NCBI GenBank assembly: GCA_943325255.2
Contig: CALPOS020000075.1
Coordinates: 1 to 8,952 of the forward strand
Source of the DNA: Sphingobacterium thalpophilum
Lineage (GTDB): Bacteria > Bacteroidota > Bacteroidia > Flavobacteriales > Flavobacteriaceae
Length of the DNA: 8,952 nt
Reading direction: 5' to 3'
In this document: positions 1 to 6,914 of the stretch, piece by piece
How the letters are laid out: the number at the start of each line of letters is the position of its first letter
Numbering within the stretch: position 1 is the stretch's first letter
Position numbers and translations under genes: made by a program
The notes under the pieces: generated by a model
Told to the model about the DNA's origin: nothing
What the model saw: only the letters and a program-made list of their open reading frames with translations
The model's database searches: none

Positions 1-602
1 CCGGAGATCCCGCAAAAAGAGCAGGAAATGAGTTCCTATTTCAAATGCAGGCGATGATGAATATCGAAGTGCTGAATGCGTATGAAGCAAAAAAAATTGT
101 AACTGCTTGCCCACATTGTTTTAATACTTTAAAAAATGAATATCCAGAATTAGGTGGAAAGTACGAAGTTGTTCATCATACGGAATACTTGAAATCACTT
201 CTCGATAGTGGTAGACTTACAATTGAAGGTGGACAATTCAAAGGAAAAAGAATCACCTTTCATGACCCATGTTATTTAGGTAGAGCCAACAATATCTACG
301 AAGCACCACGCGATTTGATTCAAAGATTAGATGCAGAATTGGTAGAAATGAAGCGTTCTAGAGCGAATGGTTTGTGTTGCGGTGCTGGCGGTGCTCAAAT
401 GTTTAAAGATGCTGAACCTGGAAATAAAGAAGTCAACATCGAAAGAACCGAAGATGCACTCGAAACACATCCTCAAATAATTGCTGCGGGATGTCCATTT
501 TGCAACACCATGCTTACCGATGGGGTGAAAAATAAAGAACGAGAAAGCGACGTGAAAGTAATGGATATCGCCGAATTAATTGCCAATGCACAGGATTTAT
601 AA
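1..602 (+). CDS. (Fe-S)-binding protein with CCG domains, HdrB/GlpC/LutA-like, 5'-partial
   Basis: The open frame enters from the left edge (first full codon at 3, reading GDPAKRAGNEF), so the true start lies outside; the ATG at 45 is internal. 199 residues are visible. From memory, flavobacterial relatives are about 260 residues long, so roughly 60 N-terminal residues are missing. Visible cysteine motifs are CPHC (codons 108-119), which would end the first CCG domain, and then HDPC (Cys 270-272), CCGAGG (375-392) and GCPFC (Cys 492-494 and 501-503), which make a complete second CCG domain. Such domains bind an unusual [4Fe-4S] cluster in heterodisulfide reductase and in lactate or glycerol-3-phosphate oxidation complexes. 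No membrane segment is visible, so it is probably a cytosolic electron-transfer subunit. Its partner, likely a ferredoxin-type Fe-S protein upstream, is not in the window. The substrate cannot be deduced. The next gene starts 31 bases downstream, suggesting an operon. Confidence 0.9.
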   Translation, partial: GDPAKRAGNEFLFQMQAMMNIEVLNAYEAKKIVTACPHCFNTLKNEYPELGGKYEVVHHTEYLKSLLDSGRLTIEGGQFKGKRITFHDPCYLGRANNIYEAPRDLIQRLDAELVEMKRSRANGLCCGAGGAQMFKDAEPGNKEVNIERTEDALETHPQIIAAGCPFCNTMLTDGVKNKERESDVKVMDIAELIANAQDL

Positions 603-633
603 GTTGTAAGTCCATTATCATAAATTATATATC

Positions 634-1116
634 ATGTACGTTCCTTTTGAAAATTTGCCTCTCGAATCAAAAATCTGGATTTATCAATCAAACAGAAGAT
701 TTACTGATAACGAACTCAACAAGATTGATGCAGAATTGCAATCATTCGTCGAGTCGTGGGCGGCACATGGAACGGGATTGGAGGCGTCGTATGTATTAAA
801 GTACAATCGATTTATCATTCTTGCGGTCAATCAAGAAACACAAATGGCAACAGGCTGTTCAATTGATAAATCTGTTTCCTTTATTCAAGAAATTGAAAAA
901 AAATATGAAGTCGATTTGCTTGACAAGATGAATGTCACCTTTAAATTAGGGGAACATATCGCGCACAAACCACTGATCGATTTTAAGAAAATGGCAAAAG
1001 ATAAGGCTGTTTCTGAAAATACTATCGTATTCAATAACTTGGTCAATACTATAGAAGAATGGAGTGACAATTGGGAAGTTCCCGCAAAAGATAGTTGGCA
1101 TAGCCGCTTCTTTTAA
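634..1116 (+). CDS. Conserved flavobacterial protein of unknown function (often labelled 'ABC transporter ATPase')
   Basis: A 160-residue soluble protein with no signal peptide or membrane segment. I recognise it as a family widespread in Flavobacteriia that databases often name 'ABC transporter ATPase'. The sequence does not support that name: there is no Walker A (GxxxxGKS/T), no LSGGQ signature and no Walker B. Visible features that look conserved are the start MYVPFENLP, SWAAHGT (residues 41-47), LKYNRFI (55-61), a single cysteine in TGCSID (73-78), LLDKMNV (95-101), FKKMAKDKAV (117-126) and the tail SWHSRFF (154-160). The ATG at 634 is the natural start because it gives the usual N-terminus. 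It lies 31 bases after the Fe-S protein and 12 bases before the GH3 gene, so the three are probably co-transcribed. Function unknown; proximity gives only a weak link to the Fe-S protein. Confidence 0.87.
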   Translation: MYVPFENLPLESKIWIYQSNRRFTDNELNKIDAELQSFVESWAAHGTGLEASYVLKYNRFIILAVNQETQMATGCSIDKSVSFIQEIEKKYEVDLLDKMNVTFKLGEHIAHKPLIDFKKMAKDKAVSENTIVFNNLVNTIEEWSDNWEVPAKDSWHSRFF

Positions 1117-1128
1117 TCCTTTTCCAAA

Positions 1129-4104
1129 ATGAATAGAATACTTCTTAAGCTCTTATTTATCAGTAGTTTTGTAGTTATTGGTTGTGCAACAAAAAAAAAC
1201 ACAATAGCTAAACTTCCTCCAACCATAATTCCAACGCCAAAACCTGTTGTCGAAAATTTTTTAGGTGACTTTGACTCAGAAGTTCAAAAGAAATGGGTTG
1301 ATAGTGTCTTCGCTAGCATGAGTTTCGACGAAAAATTGGGACAGTTATTTATGGTTTCTGCCTATTCGAACAAAGACTCAACTCACGTTAAATCGATCGA
1401 TAAATTAATACAAGAAAATAATGTCGGTGGACTGATCTTCTTTCAAGGTGGACCAGTTCGTCAAGCAGTATTGACCAATAGGTTTCAATCAAAAGCACGC
1501 ATTCCACTTCTCATCGGAATTGATGCAGAGTGGGGATTGGGTATGCGCTTAGACTCGACCTATCGTTATCCTTGGAATATGACTTTAGGTGCCATTCAAA
1601 ACAAGAAATTAATAGAGAAAGTGGGGACACAAATGGGTGAGGAGAATAAGCGACTTGGCGTTCATTTCAACTTTGCACCAGTCGTAGATATCAACACCAA
1701 TCCAAAAAACCCAATCATTGGTTTCCGTTCTTTTGGAGAAGAGAAAGAAAATGTGGCAGAAAGTGCATCTGCAATAATGAAAGGCTATCAAAGCATGGGA
1801 TTACTGGCCACTGGAAAACATTTTCCTGGACATGGTGATACAGAAATAGACTCGCATCATGCCCTTCCGACCATTACTTTTTCTAAAGAGCGACTTGATG
1901 ACGTTGAACTTTATCCGTATAGAAAATTATTTTCAGATGGCTTGGCATCCGTAATGGTAGCACATCTTAATGTACCTAGTTTAGAACCAAGAGAAAACAC
2001 GCCTTCATCTGTTTCCCATAACATTATTACCGATGTGTTAAAAAATCAAATGGGTTTTAAAGGACTAATATTTACCGATGCACTCAATATGAAAGCAGCT
2101 GCAAACTTCAGAAAACCGGGAGAAATAGATTTAGAGGCTTTCTTAGCGGGTAACGACATTCTGCTATGCCCAGAAAATGTTCCTGTCGCCATAGAAAAAT
2201 TGTGTATGGCCTATCAGGATAGTCTAATTTCCGACGAAAGATTGGCATACTCCGTCAAGAAAATTCTAAAGTATAAATACAAAGCTGGACTTAACTCCTA
2301 TAAACCAGTTGCTATTCCCAACCTATATGAAAATTTAAACCCGCTAAAGAATGACGTGCTGCAATACGAACTATACGAAAATGCCATTACTGTAATAAAA
2401 AACAAGGATGATATTTTGCCTCTTAATAACTTGGAGAACGAAAAAATAGCATATGTAAAATTAGGTGATGACGTGAATAGTACATTTCTATCCACGTTGA
2501 AAAAGTATACTAATGTCATTGAAGTGAAAGATGAAGACATTGATTGTTTGACCGAGGAACTGGTATTGTATACTAAAGTAATCGTTGGGTTTCATAAGTC
2601 TGATAAGGCATGGAAAAGCCATGCATTCACAGATAAAGAACTATTTTGGTTGTCGGAAATTGCCAAGAATAATGTCACTATTTTAGATGTTTTTACAAAA
2701 CCGTACTCATTAATTCCAGTTTCGTATCTTGATGAAATTGAAGGCGTTGTCGTTTCCTACCAAAATAGTGACATTGCCCAAACTGTTTCTGCAGAATTAC
2801 TCTTTGGCGCCATTGAATCTAAAGGAAAACTACCGGTTTCAATCAACACCGAATTCAAAGCTGGTCATGGTCTAACTACACAGAAATCCGGCCGTTTGGG
2901 TTTTGCTTTGCCAGAAAATGTCGGTCTGGATTCGTCAATACTGGCAAGAGTTGAAAGCTACGCCAATTATGCCATTTATAAAAAAATGACACCGGGTGTA
3001 CAAGTCTTAATAGCTAGAAAAGGAAAGGTGATTTATCAAAAGTCATTTGGTTACTACACCTATGAAAATAAAACCAAAGTAAACAATGAAACGGTATACG
3101 ATATAGCTTCTTTAACAAAAATTATCGCCACGCTTCCCAATGTGATGCAGCAGTATGATCAGCAAAAAATCAACATGCAAACTACGTTGGGAGAAATGCT
3201 GCCCATTTTCAAGAATTCAGACAAACAGGATATTCCATTTAAGGATTTGTTATCGCATTATGCCCGACTTCAGGCGTGGGTACCGTTTTACAAAGCGACA
3301 TTAGATAGCGCCAAAATACCACTTCCAAAATACTACAGCAAGATTGCTAATGAGCAATTTTCAAAACAAGTGGCTGATAGCTTATTTATGAGAAATGACT
3401 ATCATGATACAATTATGAACATGATTGTGGAAAGTAAGTTACTTCCTAAAAAAGAATACAAGTACAGTGATTTTACCTTTATTATTCTGAAAGATTATTT
3501 GGAAAAAGTAACGGGCAAAAAATTAGATTTCTTGGTCAAAGAACAATTTTATCAATCACTTGGAATGAACTATACGACCTATAATCCGTTGAATAGTTCT
3601 TTCGCAAAAGAAGATATTCCGCCAACTGAAGTCGACACGTATTTCCGACATCAATTGATTCAAGGCTATGTTCACGACATGGAAGCAGCTATGGAAGGTG
3701 GCGTAGGCGGGCATGCTGGACTTTTTTCTAATGCGATGGATATTGCCAAAATGATGCAATTGTATCTACAAAAAGGGAACTATGGGAACCACCAATACTT
3801 TTCCGAAAAGACATTTTCCGATTTCAATACCTGTTATTTTTGCGCAGAAGGCAACAGAAGAGGAATCGGGTTCGATAAGCCACAGTCTGCAGATACCGCT
3901 GGACCAACTTGCGGATGTGCGTCATTAACCAGTTTTGGACATACCGGATTTACAGGTACGATGACTTGGGCGGATCCCGAAGAAGAACTGATTTACGTCT
4001 TTTTGTCTAATCGAACTTATCCGGAATCTTCAACCAATACGCTTTCAAAAGAGAATATTCGGGAAAATATTCAGAAGGTGATCTACGATGCAATTATTAG
4101 ATAA
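1129..4104 (+). CDS. Lipoprotein: NagZ-type GH3 beta-N-acetylglucosaminidase fused to a beta-lactamase-fold serine hydrolase
   Basis: 991 residues. A lipoprotein signal ends in the lipobox VIGC (Cys19), followed by a basic ATKK stretch, which suggests periplasmic rather than surface exposure. Residues about 55-385 form the GH3 TIM barrel. KHFPGHGD (230-237) precedes D241-S242-H243, the Asp-His acid/base dyad known from NagZ enzymes, and D317 in FTDALNM is the expected nucleophile. Residues about 410-575 resemble the second GH3 domain. Residues about 600-985 form a class C beta-lactamase/esterase-like domain with S661-L-T-K664 (SxxK), Y779-S-D781 (YxN position), the GGVGGHAGLFS segment (857-867) and H938-T-G940 (KTG position). 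The family is expected to cut GlcNAc-MurNAc bonds. The second domain resembles B. subtilis AmiE, an N-acetylmuramyl-L-alanine amidase, but could be another esterase or peptidase. Four cysteines (902, 905, 928, 930) lie just before the HTG motif. Stop at 4102-4104. Confidence 0.93.
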   Translation: MNRILLKLLFISSFVVIGCATKKNTIAKLPPTIIPTPKPVVENFLGDFDSEVQKKWVDSVFASMSFDEKLGQLFMVSAYSNKDSTHVKSIDKLIQENNVGGLIFFQGGPVRQAVLTNRFQSKARIPLLIGIDAEWGLGMRLDSTYRYPWNMTLGAIQNKKLIEKVGTQMGEENKRLGVHFNFAPVVDINTNPKNPIIGFRSFGEEKENVAESASAIMKGYQSMGLLATGKHFPGHGDTEIDSHHALPTITFSKERLDDVELYPYRKLFSDGLASVMVAHLNVPSLEPRENTPSSVSHNIITDVLKNQMGFKGLIFTDALNMKAAANFRKPGEIDLEAFLAGNDILLCPENVPVAIEKLCMAYQDSLISDERLAYSVKKILKYKYKAGLNSYKPVAIPNLYENLNPLKNDVLQYELYENAITVIKNKDDILPLNNLENEKIAYVKLGDDVNSTFLSTLKKYTNVIEVKDEDIDCLTEELVLYTKVIVGFHKSDKAWKSHAFTDKELFWLSEIAKNNVTILDVFTKPYSLIPVSYLDEIEGVVVSYQNSDIAQTVSAELLFGAIESKGKLPVSINTEFKAGHGLTTQKSGRLGFALPENVGLDSSILARVESYANYAIYKKMTPGVQVLIARKGKVIYQKSFGYYTYENKTKVNNETVYDIASLTKIIATLPNVMQQYDQQKINMQTTLGEMLPIFKNSDKQDIPFKDLLSHYARLQAWVPFYKATLDSAKIPLPKYYSKIANEQFSKQVADSLFMRNDYHDTIMNMIVESKLLPKKEYKYSDFTFIILKDYLEKVTGKKLDFLVKEQFYQSLGMNYTTYNPLNSSFAKEDIPPTEVDTYFRHQLIQGYVHDMEAAMEGGVGGHAGLFSNAMDIAKMMQLYLQKGNYGNHQYFSEKTFSDFNTCYFCAEGNRRGIGFDKPQSADTAGPTCGCASLTSFGHTGFTGTMTWADPEEELIYVFLSNRTYPESSTNTLSKENIRENIQKVIYDAIIR

Positions 4105-4139
4105 TTTTCAACTTAATTATAATATTTCAAAATCGCAAA

Positions 4140-4168
4140 TTGCCTTGTCTAAAAATAATTTACATTTG
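4140..4168 (+). promoter_or_regulatory. Bacteroidetes-type promoter for the repeat lipoprotein gene
   Basis: TTG at 4140-4142 (-33 element) and TACATTTG at 4161-4168, a perfect match to the -7 element TAnnTTTG, are separated by 18 bases, within the 17-23 reported for flavobacteria. The site is 20 bases upstream of the ATG at 4189, in the 84-base gap after the GH3 gene. The repeat lipoprotein can therefore be transcribed separately from the upstream operon. Seen in sequence; activity is inferred. Confidence 0.65.
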
Positions 4169-4188
4169 TTAAATACTAATTCTCTTTT

Positions 4189-5199
4189 ATGAAAAAATAT
4201 TTTGTTTATCCTGTTTACTTTTTGCTGGTTTTTAATTTGATTTTATCGTCATGTTCTCCAGAAAGCGATTCGAACGATACCAATTCAATTGGAGCTCTTT
4301 CGATCACCACTATAGAAGCTTCGCTCATCAACAAAACAACGGCGAAAGTTGGTGGTGTGCTACTATCAGCCGGTGGACAAACCGTGACTTCGCGTGGTGT
4401 CTGTTATTCAACAAATCCAAATCCAACAATTGAAGATAGAATAATTTCAAATCCTGGATGGATTGGAACGTTTGTTTGCCAATTAACAGGGCTGACTGCT
4501 GCAACACAATACTATGTTCGTGCTTATGCGTCAAATCCTTCTGGTCTTGTTTATGGTCAAGAAATTACATTCACCACAACGACTGAAGCGCTATCTCCAC
4601 CATTTGTCACGACTACAGAGGCATCCGAAATTACGCAAACAGTCGCAATTAGCGGAGGTGAAGTTATTTCTGCTGGAGGAACAGAGATCTTAGCAAGAGG
4701 TATTTGTTGGGCTACAACAGAAAATCCAAGTTTACTTGATAATGTAGTTGATGCTCCTGGAACAACGGGAGTTTTCTCAAGTTCAATCATTGGACTAGAT
4801 CCAGCAACAACTTATTATGTCCGTGCCTTTGCTACTAATAGTGTCGGAACCAGTTATGGAAATCAAATTACATTTACAACGGCAAGTGACGCTACAGGTG
4901 TCCTGCCTACAATCGAAACTTTCGAGGCTACCGACCTAACACAAACAAACGCAGTTAGTGGCGGTAATGTAATATCAATTGGCGACTCACCTTTAACAGC
5001 GCGAGGAATTTGCTGGTCAATAACTGATAATCCAACGATTACAGATAATGTTATTACAGATCCAGCAACAACAACTGGAGAATTTATTAGCCTTATCGAG
5101 GGTTTGACACCTGGAACAACGTACTATGTTAAAGCATTTGCAACCAATGCTACCGGCACTTCGTATGGTGATTTAATATTCTTTACAACTCCATTATAG
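4189..5199 (+). CDS. Lipoprotein with three Ig/FN3-like repeats, probably surface-exposed
   Basis: 336 residues. A signal peptide ends in lipobox LSSC (Cys22), followed by SPESDSND. That serine/acid-rich start resembles the lipoprotein export signal which sends Bacteroidetes lipoproteins to the cell surface (inference). The rest consists of three tandem beta-sandwich-type repeats of about 92 residues, spaced about 101 residues apart (38-130, 141-231, 241-334). Each has an EAS/EAT start, a central RGVCY or RGICW motif (Cys72, 173, 275), a NPT/NPS turn, a GL-x-x-x-T-x-YYV strand and a final YG...TFTT or FFTT. This pattern is common in Bacteroidetes surface proteins. No catalytic domain, FISUMP domain or C-terminal T9SS sorting domain is present, so it is probably a binding, spacer or adhesion lipoprotein. 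It has its own promoter. bshA follows after 90 bases. The specific function is unknown. Confidence 0.88.
   Translation: MKKYFVYPVYFLLVFNLILSSCSPESDSNDTNSIGALSITTIEASLINKTTAKVGGVLLSAGGQTVTSRGVCYSTNPNPTIEDRIISNPGWIGTFVCQLTGLTAATQYYVRAYASNPSGLVYGQEITFTTTTEALSPPFVTTTEASEITQTVAISGGEVISAGGTEILARGICWATTENPSLLDNVVDAPGTTGVFSSSIIGLDPATTYYVRAFATNSVGTSYGNQITFTTASDATGVLPTIETFEATDLTQTNAVSGGNVISIGDSPLTARGICWSITDNPTITDNVITDPATTTGEFISLIEGLTPGTTYYVKAFATNATGTSYGDLIFFTTPL
4300..5190 (+). repeat. Three tandem protein-level repeats (FN3/Ig-like), about 300-base period
   Basis: The units are 4300-4578, 4609-4881 and 4909-5190. At protein level they align throughout: EAS/EAT, RG[IV]C[WY], NP[TS], TTYYVRAFATN-type strands, and an ending YGxxIxFTT. 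At DNA level they have diverged in many third positions, so this is an old duplication rather than a recent slippage-prone repeat. Units 2 and 3 are closer to each other than to unit 1, which has an extra cysteine (Cys97). Confidence 0.85.
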
Positions 5200-5214
5200 T
5201 AATATTTGTTATTT

Positions 5215-5288
5215 AAAAGTACTTTTTAACGTAACTTTTCGAACTTGGAGTTACTAGTTTCACTAAATTCGTTGAACTAAAAATCAAC
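5215..5288. promoter_or_regulatory. Cluster of dyad symmetries in the bshA leader
   Basis: The 90-base gap before bshA contains a perfect 12-base palindrome AAAAGTACTTTT (5215-5226), an inverted repeat GTAACT (5231-5236) / AGTTAC (5249-5254) with a 12-base spacer, and a weak hairpin GTTGA (5271-5275) / TCAAC (5284-5288) directly before the ATG. The palindrome has no loop, so it is better as a protein-binding site than as a terminator. No clear promoter pair is visible; AATATTTG at 5201-5208 is a one-mismatch -7 candidate without a good -33 partner. Regulatory function is speculative because AT-rich DNA gives short dyads by chance. Confidence 0.3.
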
Positions 5289-5289
5289 T

Positions 5290-6423
5290 ATGAAAATTGC
5301 TATTGTCTGTTATCCTACTTTTGGCGGAAGTGGTGTAGTTGCTACTGAACTAGGCCTAGAATTAGCTAGACGCGGACACGAAATACATTTTATTACTTAT
5401 AGTCAGCCTGTTCGTTTGGCGCTTTTAAATCCGAATGTGCATTATCACGAAGTAAACGTTCCTGAATATCCACTTTTTCATTATCAACCTTATGAATTGG
5501 CTTTGTCGAGCAAGTTGGTTGATATGGTTAAGTTATATAAAATCGAACTCATGCACGTGCATTATGCCATCCCACATGCCTATGCGGGCTATATGGCAAA
5601 ACAAATGCTTAAAGAAGAAGGAATTGATATACCGATGGTTACCACACTTCACGGTACAGATATTACTTTAGTTGGAAATCATCCGTTCTACAAACCAGCA
5701 GTTACCTTTAGTATCAACAAATCCGATATCGTAACTTCTGTTTCTGAGAATCTTCGACAAGAAACGTTGAAATTGTTTACTATCACAAACGATATTGAAG
5801 TGATACCTAATTTCATAGAGCTAAACAAAAACATAGACGATACGACCATTCCGTGTTACAGGTCTGTCATAGCGAACGACAACGAACGAGTGGTTACCCA
5901 TATAAGCAATTTTAGAAAGGTAAAAAGGATTCCTGATGTGATCAAGATATTTCATCAAATTCAACAAAAGATTCCAGCTAAATTAATGATGGTAGGTGAT
6001 GGGCCTGAAAAAGAAAAAGCCGAACGCTTGTGCCAAGAATTAGGGATTCAAGACAAAGTGATTTTCTTTGGAAATAGTAATGAAATAGACCGAATCTTGA
6101 GCTATTCTGACTTGTTTTTGTTGCCTTCTGAAACCGAGAGTTTTGGTCTGGCGGCTTTAGAGGCAATGGCGCTAAGCGTTCCAGTCATATCAAGTAACTC
6201 AGGTGGATTACCAGAAGTTAATTTTGATGGTATTTCTGGCTATTTGAGTAATGTCGGAGATGTAGAAGGCATGGCAGCAAACGCCATTAAGATCCTGCAG
6301 AATAACGAAACGCTGAATAATTTCAAATCAAATGCGTTGACCACTGCAAAAAAATTCGATATCCAGAATATTCTACCACTTTATGAAGAACTGTATTTAC
6401 GAGCCATTTCAATTTATGCATAA
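5290..6423 (+). CDS. bshA: N-acetyl-alpha-D-glucosaminyl L-malate synthase BshA (bacillithiol biosynthesis)
   Basis: 377 residues, the usual length. BshA is a GT-B retaining glycosyltransferase (family GT4) that transfers GlcNAc from UDP-GlcNAc to L-malate, the first step to bacillithiol, the low-molecular-weight thiol of many Firmicutes and Bacteroidetes. The start MKIAIVCYPTFGGSG is characteristic, with the glycine-rich loop GGSG (12-15). The segments HYAIPHAYAGYMAK (91-104) and TTLHGTDITLVG (118-129) are strongly BshA-like. The C-terminal nucleotide-sugar domain has VGDGPE (235-240) and the GT4 E-x7-E pair E283/E291 inside ETESFGLAALEAMA. It acts in the cytosol, and BshB and BshC, needed for later steps, must be encoded elsewhere. 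The ATG at 5290 gives the standard N-terminus. The stop overlaps the start of the next lipoprotein gene by eight bases. Confidence 0.95.
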   Translation: MKIAIVCYPTFGGSGVVATELGLELARRGHEIHFITYSQPVRLALLNPNVHYHEVNVPEYPLFHYQPYELALSSKLVDMVKLYKIELMHVHYAIPHAYAGYMAKQMLKEEGIDIPMVTTLHGTDITLVGNHPFYKPAVTFSINKSDIVTSVSENLRQETLKLFTITNDIEVIPNFIELNKNIDDTTIPCYRSVIANDNERVVTHISNFRKVKRIPDVIKIFHQIQQKIPAKLMMVGDGPEKEKAERLCQELGIQDKVIFFGNSNEIDRILSYSDLFLLPSETESFGLAALEAMALSVPVISSNSGGLPEVNFDGISGYLSNVGDVEGMAANAIKILQNNETLNNFKSNALTTAKKFDIQNILPLYEELYLRAISIYA

Positions 6424-6865
6424 GCACAAGTCTACCTTAAAGAAAGGAGCAATTGCATTCCTGCTTGTTTTTGTAATATCTTGTAGTTCAAATAAGAAAT
6501 CAATAGAATCAAAACCATTAGTTGAAATTTTGAGTACGCAAGAAGACGGTGGCGCGACCATTCGTTTTTTTGAAATATTGTCTGAGGAACGAGAGATAAA
6601 AATGCTTCAAAATGATGAACTATTGAAGGACAAAATAAATTCAAGCGACCTCAAAACTTGCAATTTTGTAATTCTAAACATGGGAGAAAAGACCACACTC
6701 GGACACACCATTGCAATTCTAAAAGTCGAAGAAACAGCCACATCCATAATGATCTCTACAAAAGATAATGAGCCAAAATCAAAAAGGGCGGAAGAGAAAG
6801 AAGTTTTCTATTATCCATATACGATTGTAAAAGTCAATTCTAAAAAAGAAATTATAATTCAATAA
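6416..6865 (+). CDS. Small lipoprotein of unknown function, overlapping the bshA end
   Basis: 149 residues from the ATG at 6416. The frame is open to an upstream ATG at 6383, but the later start is preferred because it yields a proper lipoprotein signal: basic MHKHKSTLKK, hydrophobic AIAFLLVFV, then lipobox VISC (Cys23). The longer version would put 11 polar or aromatic residues inside bshA in front of it. The start codon overlaps the bshA stop as ATGCATAA, so translation is probably coupled. After Cys23 comes SSNKKSIESK, which is basic and so suggests a periplasm-facing membrane anchor. The mature part (about 126 residues) is charged, with alternating strand-like segments such as CNFVILNMG, TIAILKVEE and YPYTIVKVN, suggesting a small beta-rich fold. 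I do not recognise a domain or catalytic motif. It ends right at the terminator hairpin and has no other partner downstream. Confidence 0.8.
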   Translation: MHKHKSTLKKGAIAFLLVFVISCSSNKKSIESKPLVEILSTQEDGGATIRFFEILSEEREIKMLQNDELLKDKINSSDLKTCNFVILNMGEKTTLGHTIAILKVEETATSIMISTKDNEPKSKRAEEKEVFYYPYTIVKVNSKKEIIIQ

Positions 6866-6892
6866 AAAATCCACTATTTCTAGTGGATTTTT
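6865..6892. terminator. Bidirectional rho-independent-type terminator between convergent genes
   Basis: Stem AATCCACTA (6868-6876) pairs with TAGTGGATT (6881-6889) around the loop TTTC (6877-6880). A/T pairs extend it to 12 base pairs (6865-6892). A-run on the left and T-run on the right (to 6894) provide a U-tract on either strand. It begins at the last base of the lipoprotein stop codon and lies 23 bases beyond the stop of the minus-strand barrel gene, so it can end transcription from both sides. Confidence 0.85.
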
Positions 6893-6914
6893 TTATTCAT
6901 CTTAAGTGCAAAAT

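Noticed and set aside
1191..1199. Run of nine A just after the lipobox codons of the GH3 lipoprotein; eight-A runs also at 89-96 and 896-903
   Set aside because: Phase variation by slippage is conceivable, but such runs encode Lys and are expected in AT-rich coding DNA, and the GH3 reading frame is intact.
3556..3759. Antisense open frames within the GH3 gene (also 1609-1791 and 2298-2540)
   Set aside because: They have no promoter or recognisable protein features and lie fully inside a clearly coding gene.
4328..4790. Minus-strand open frames in the repeat lipoprotein (4328-4534, 4557-4790)
   Set aside because: Low-complexity mirror images of the Thr-rich repeats; no independent coding signs.
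6383..6415. Longer start for the bshA-linked lipoprotein
   Set aside because: It would add 11 non-signal residues inside bshA and spoil the lipoprotein signal; ATG 6416 fits better.
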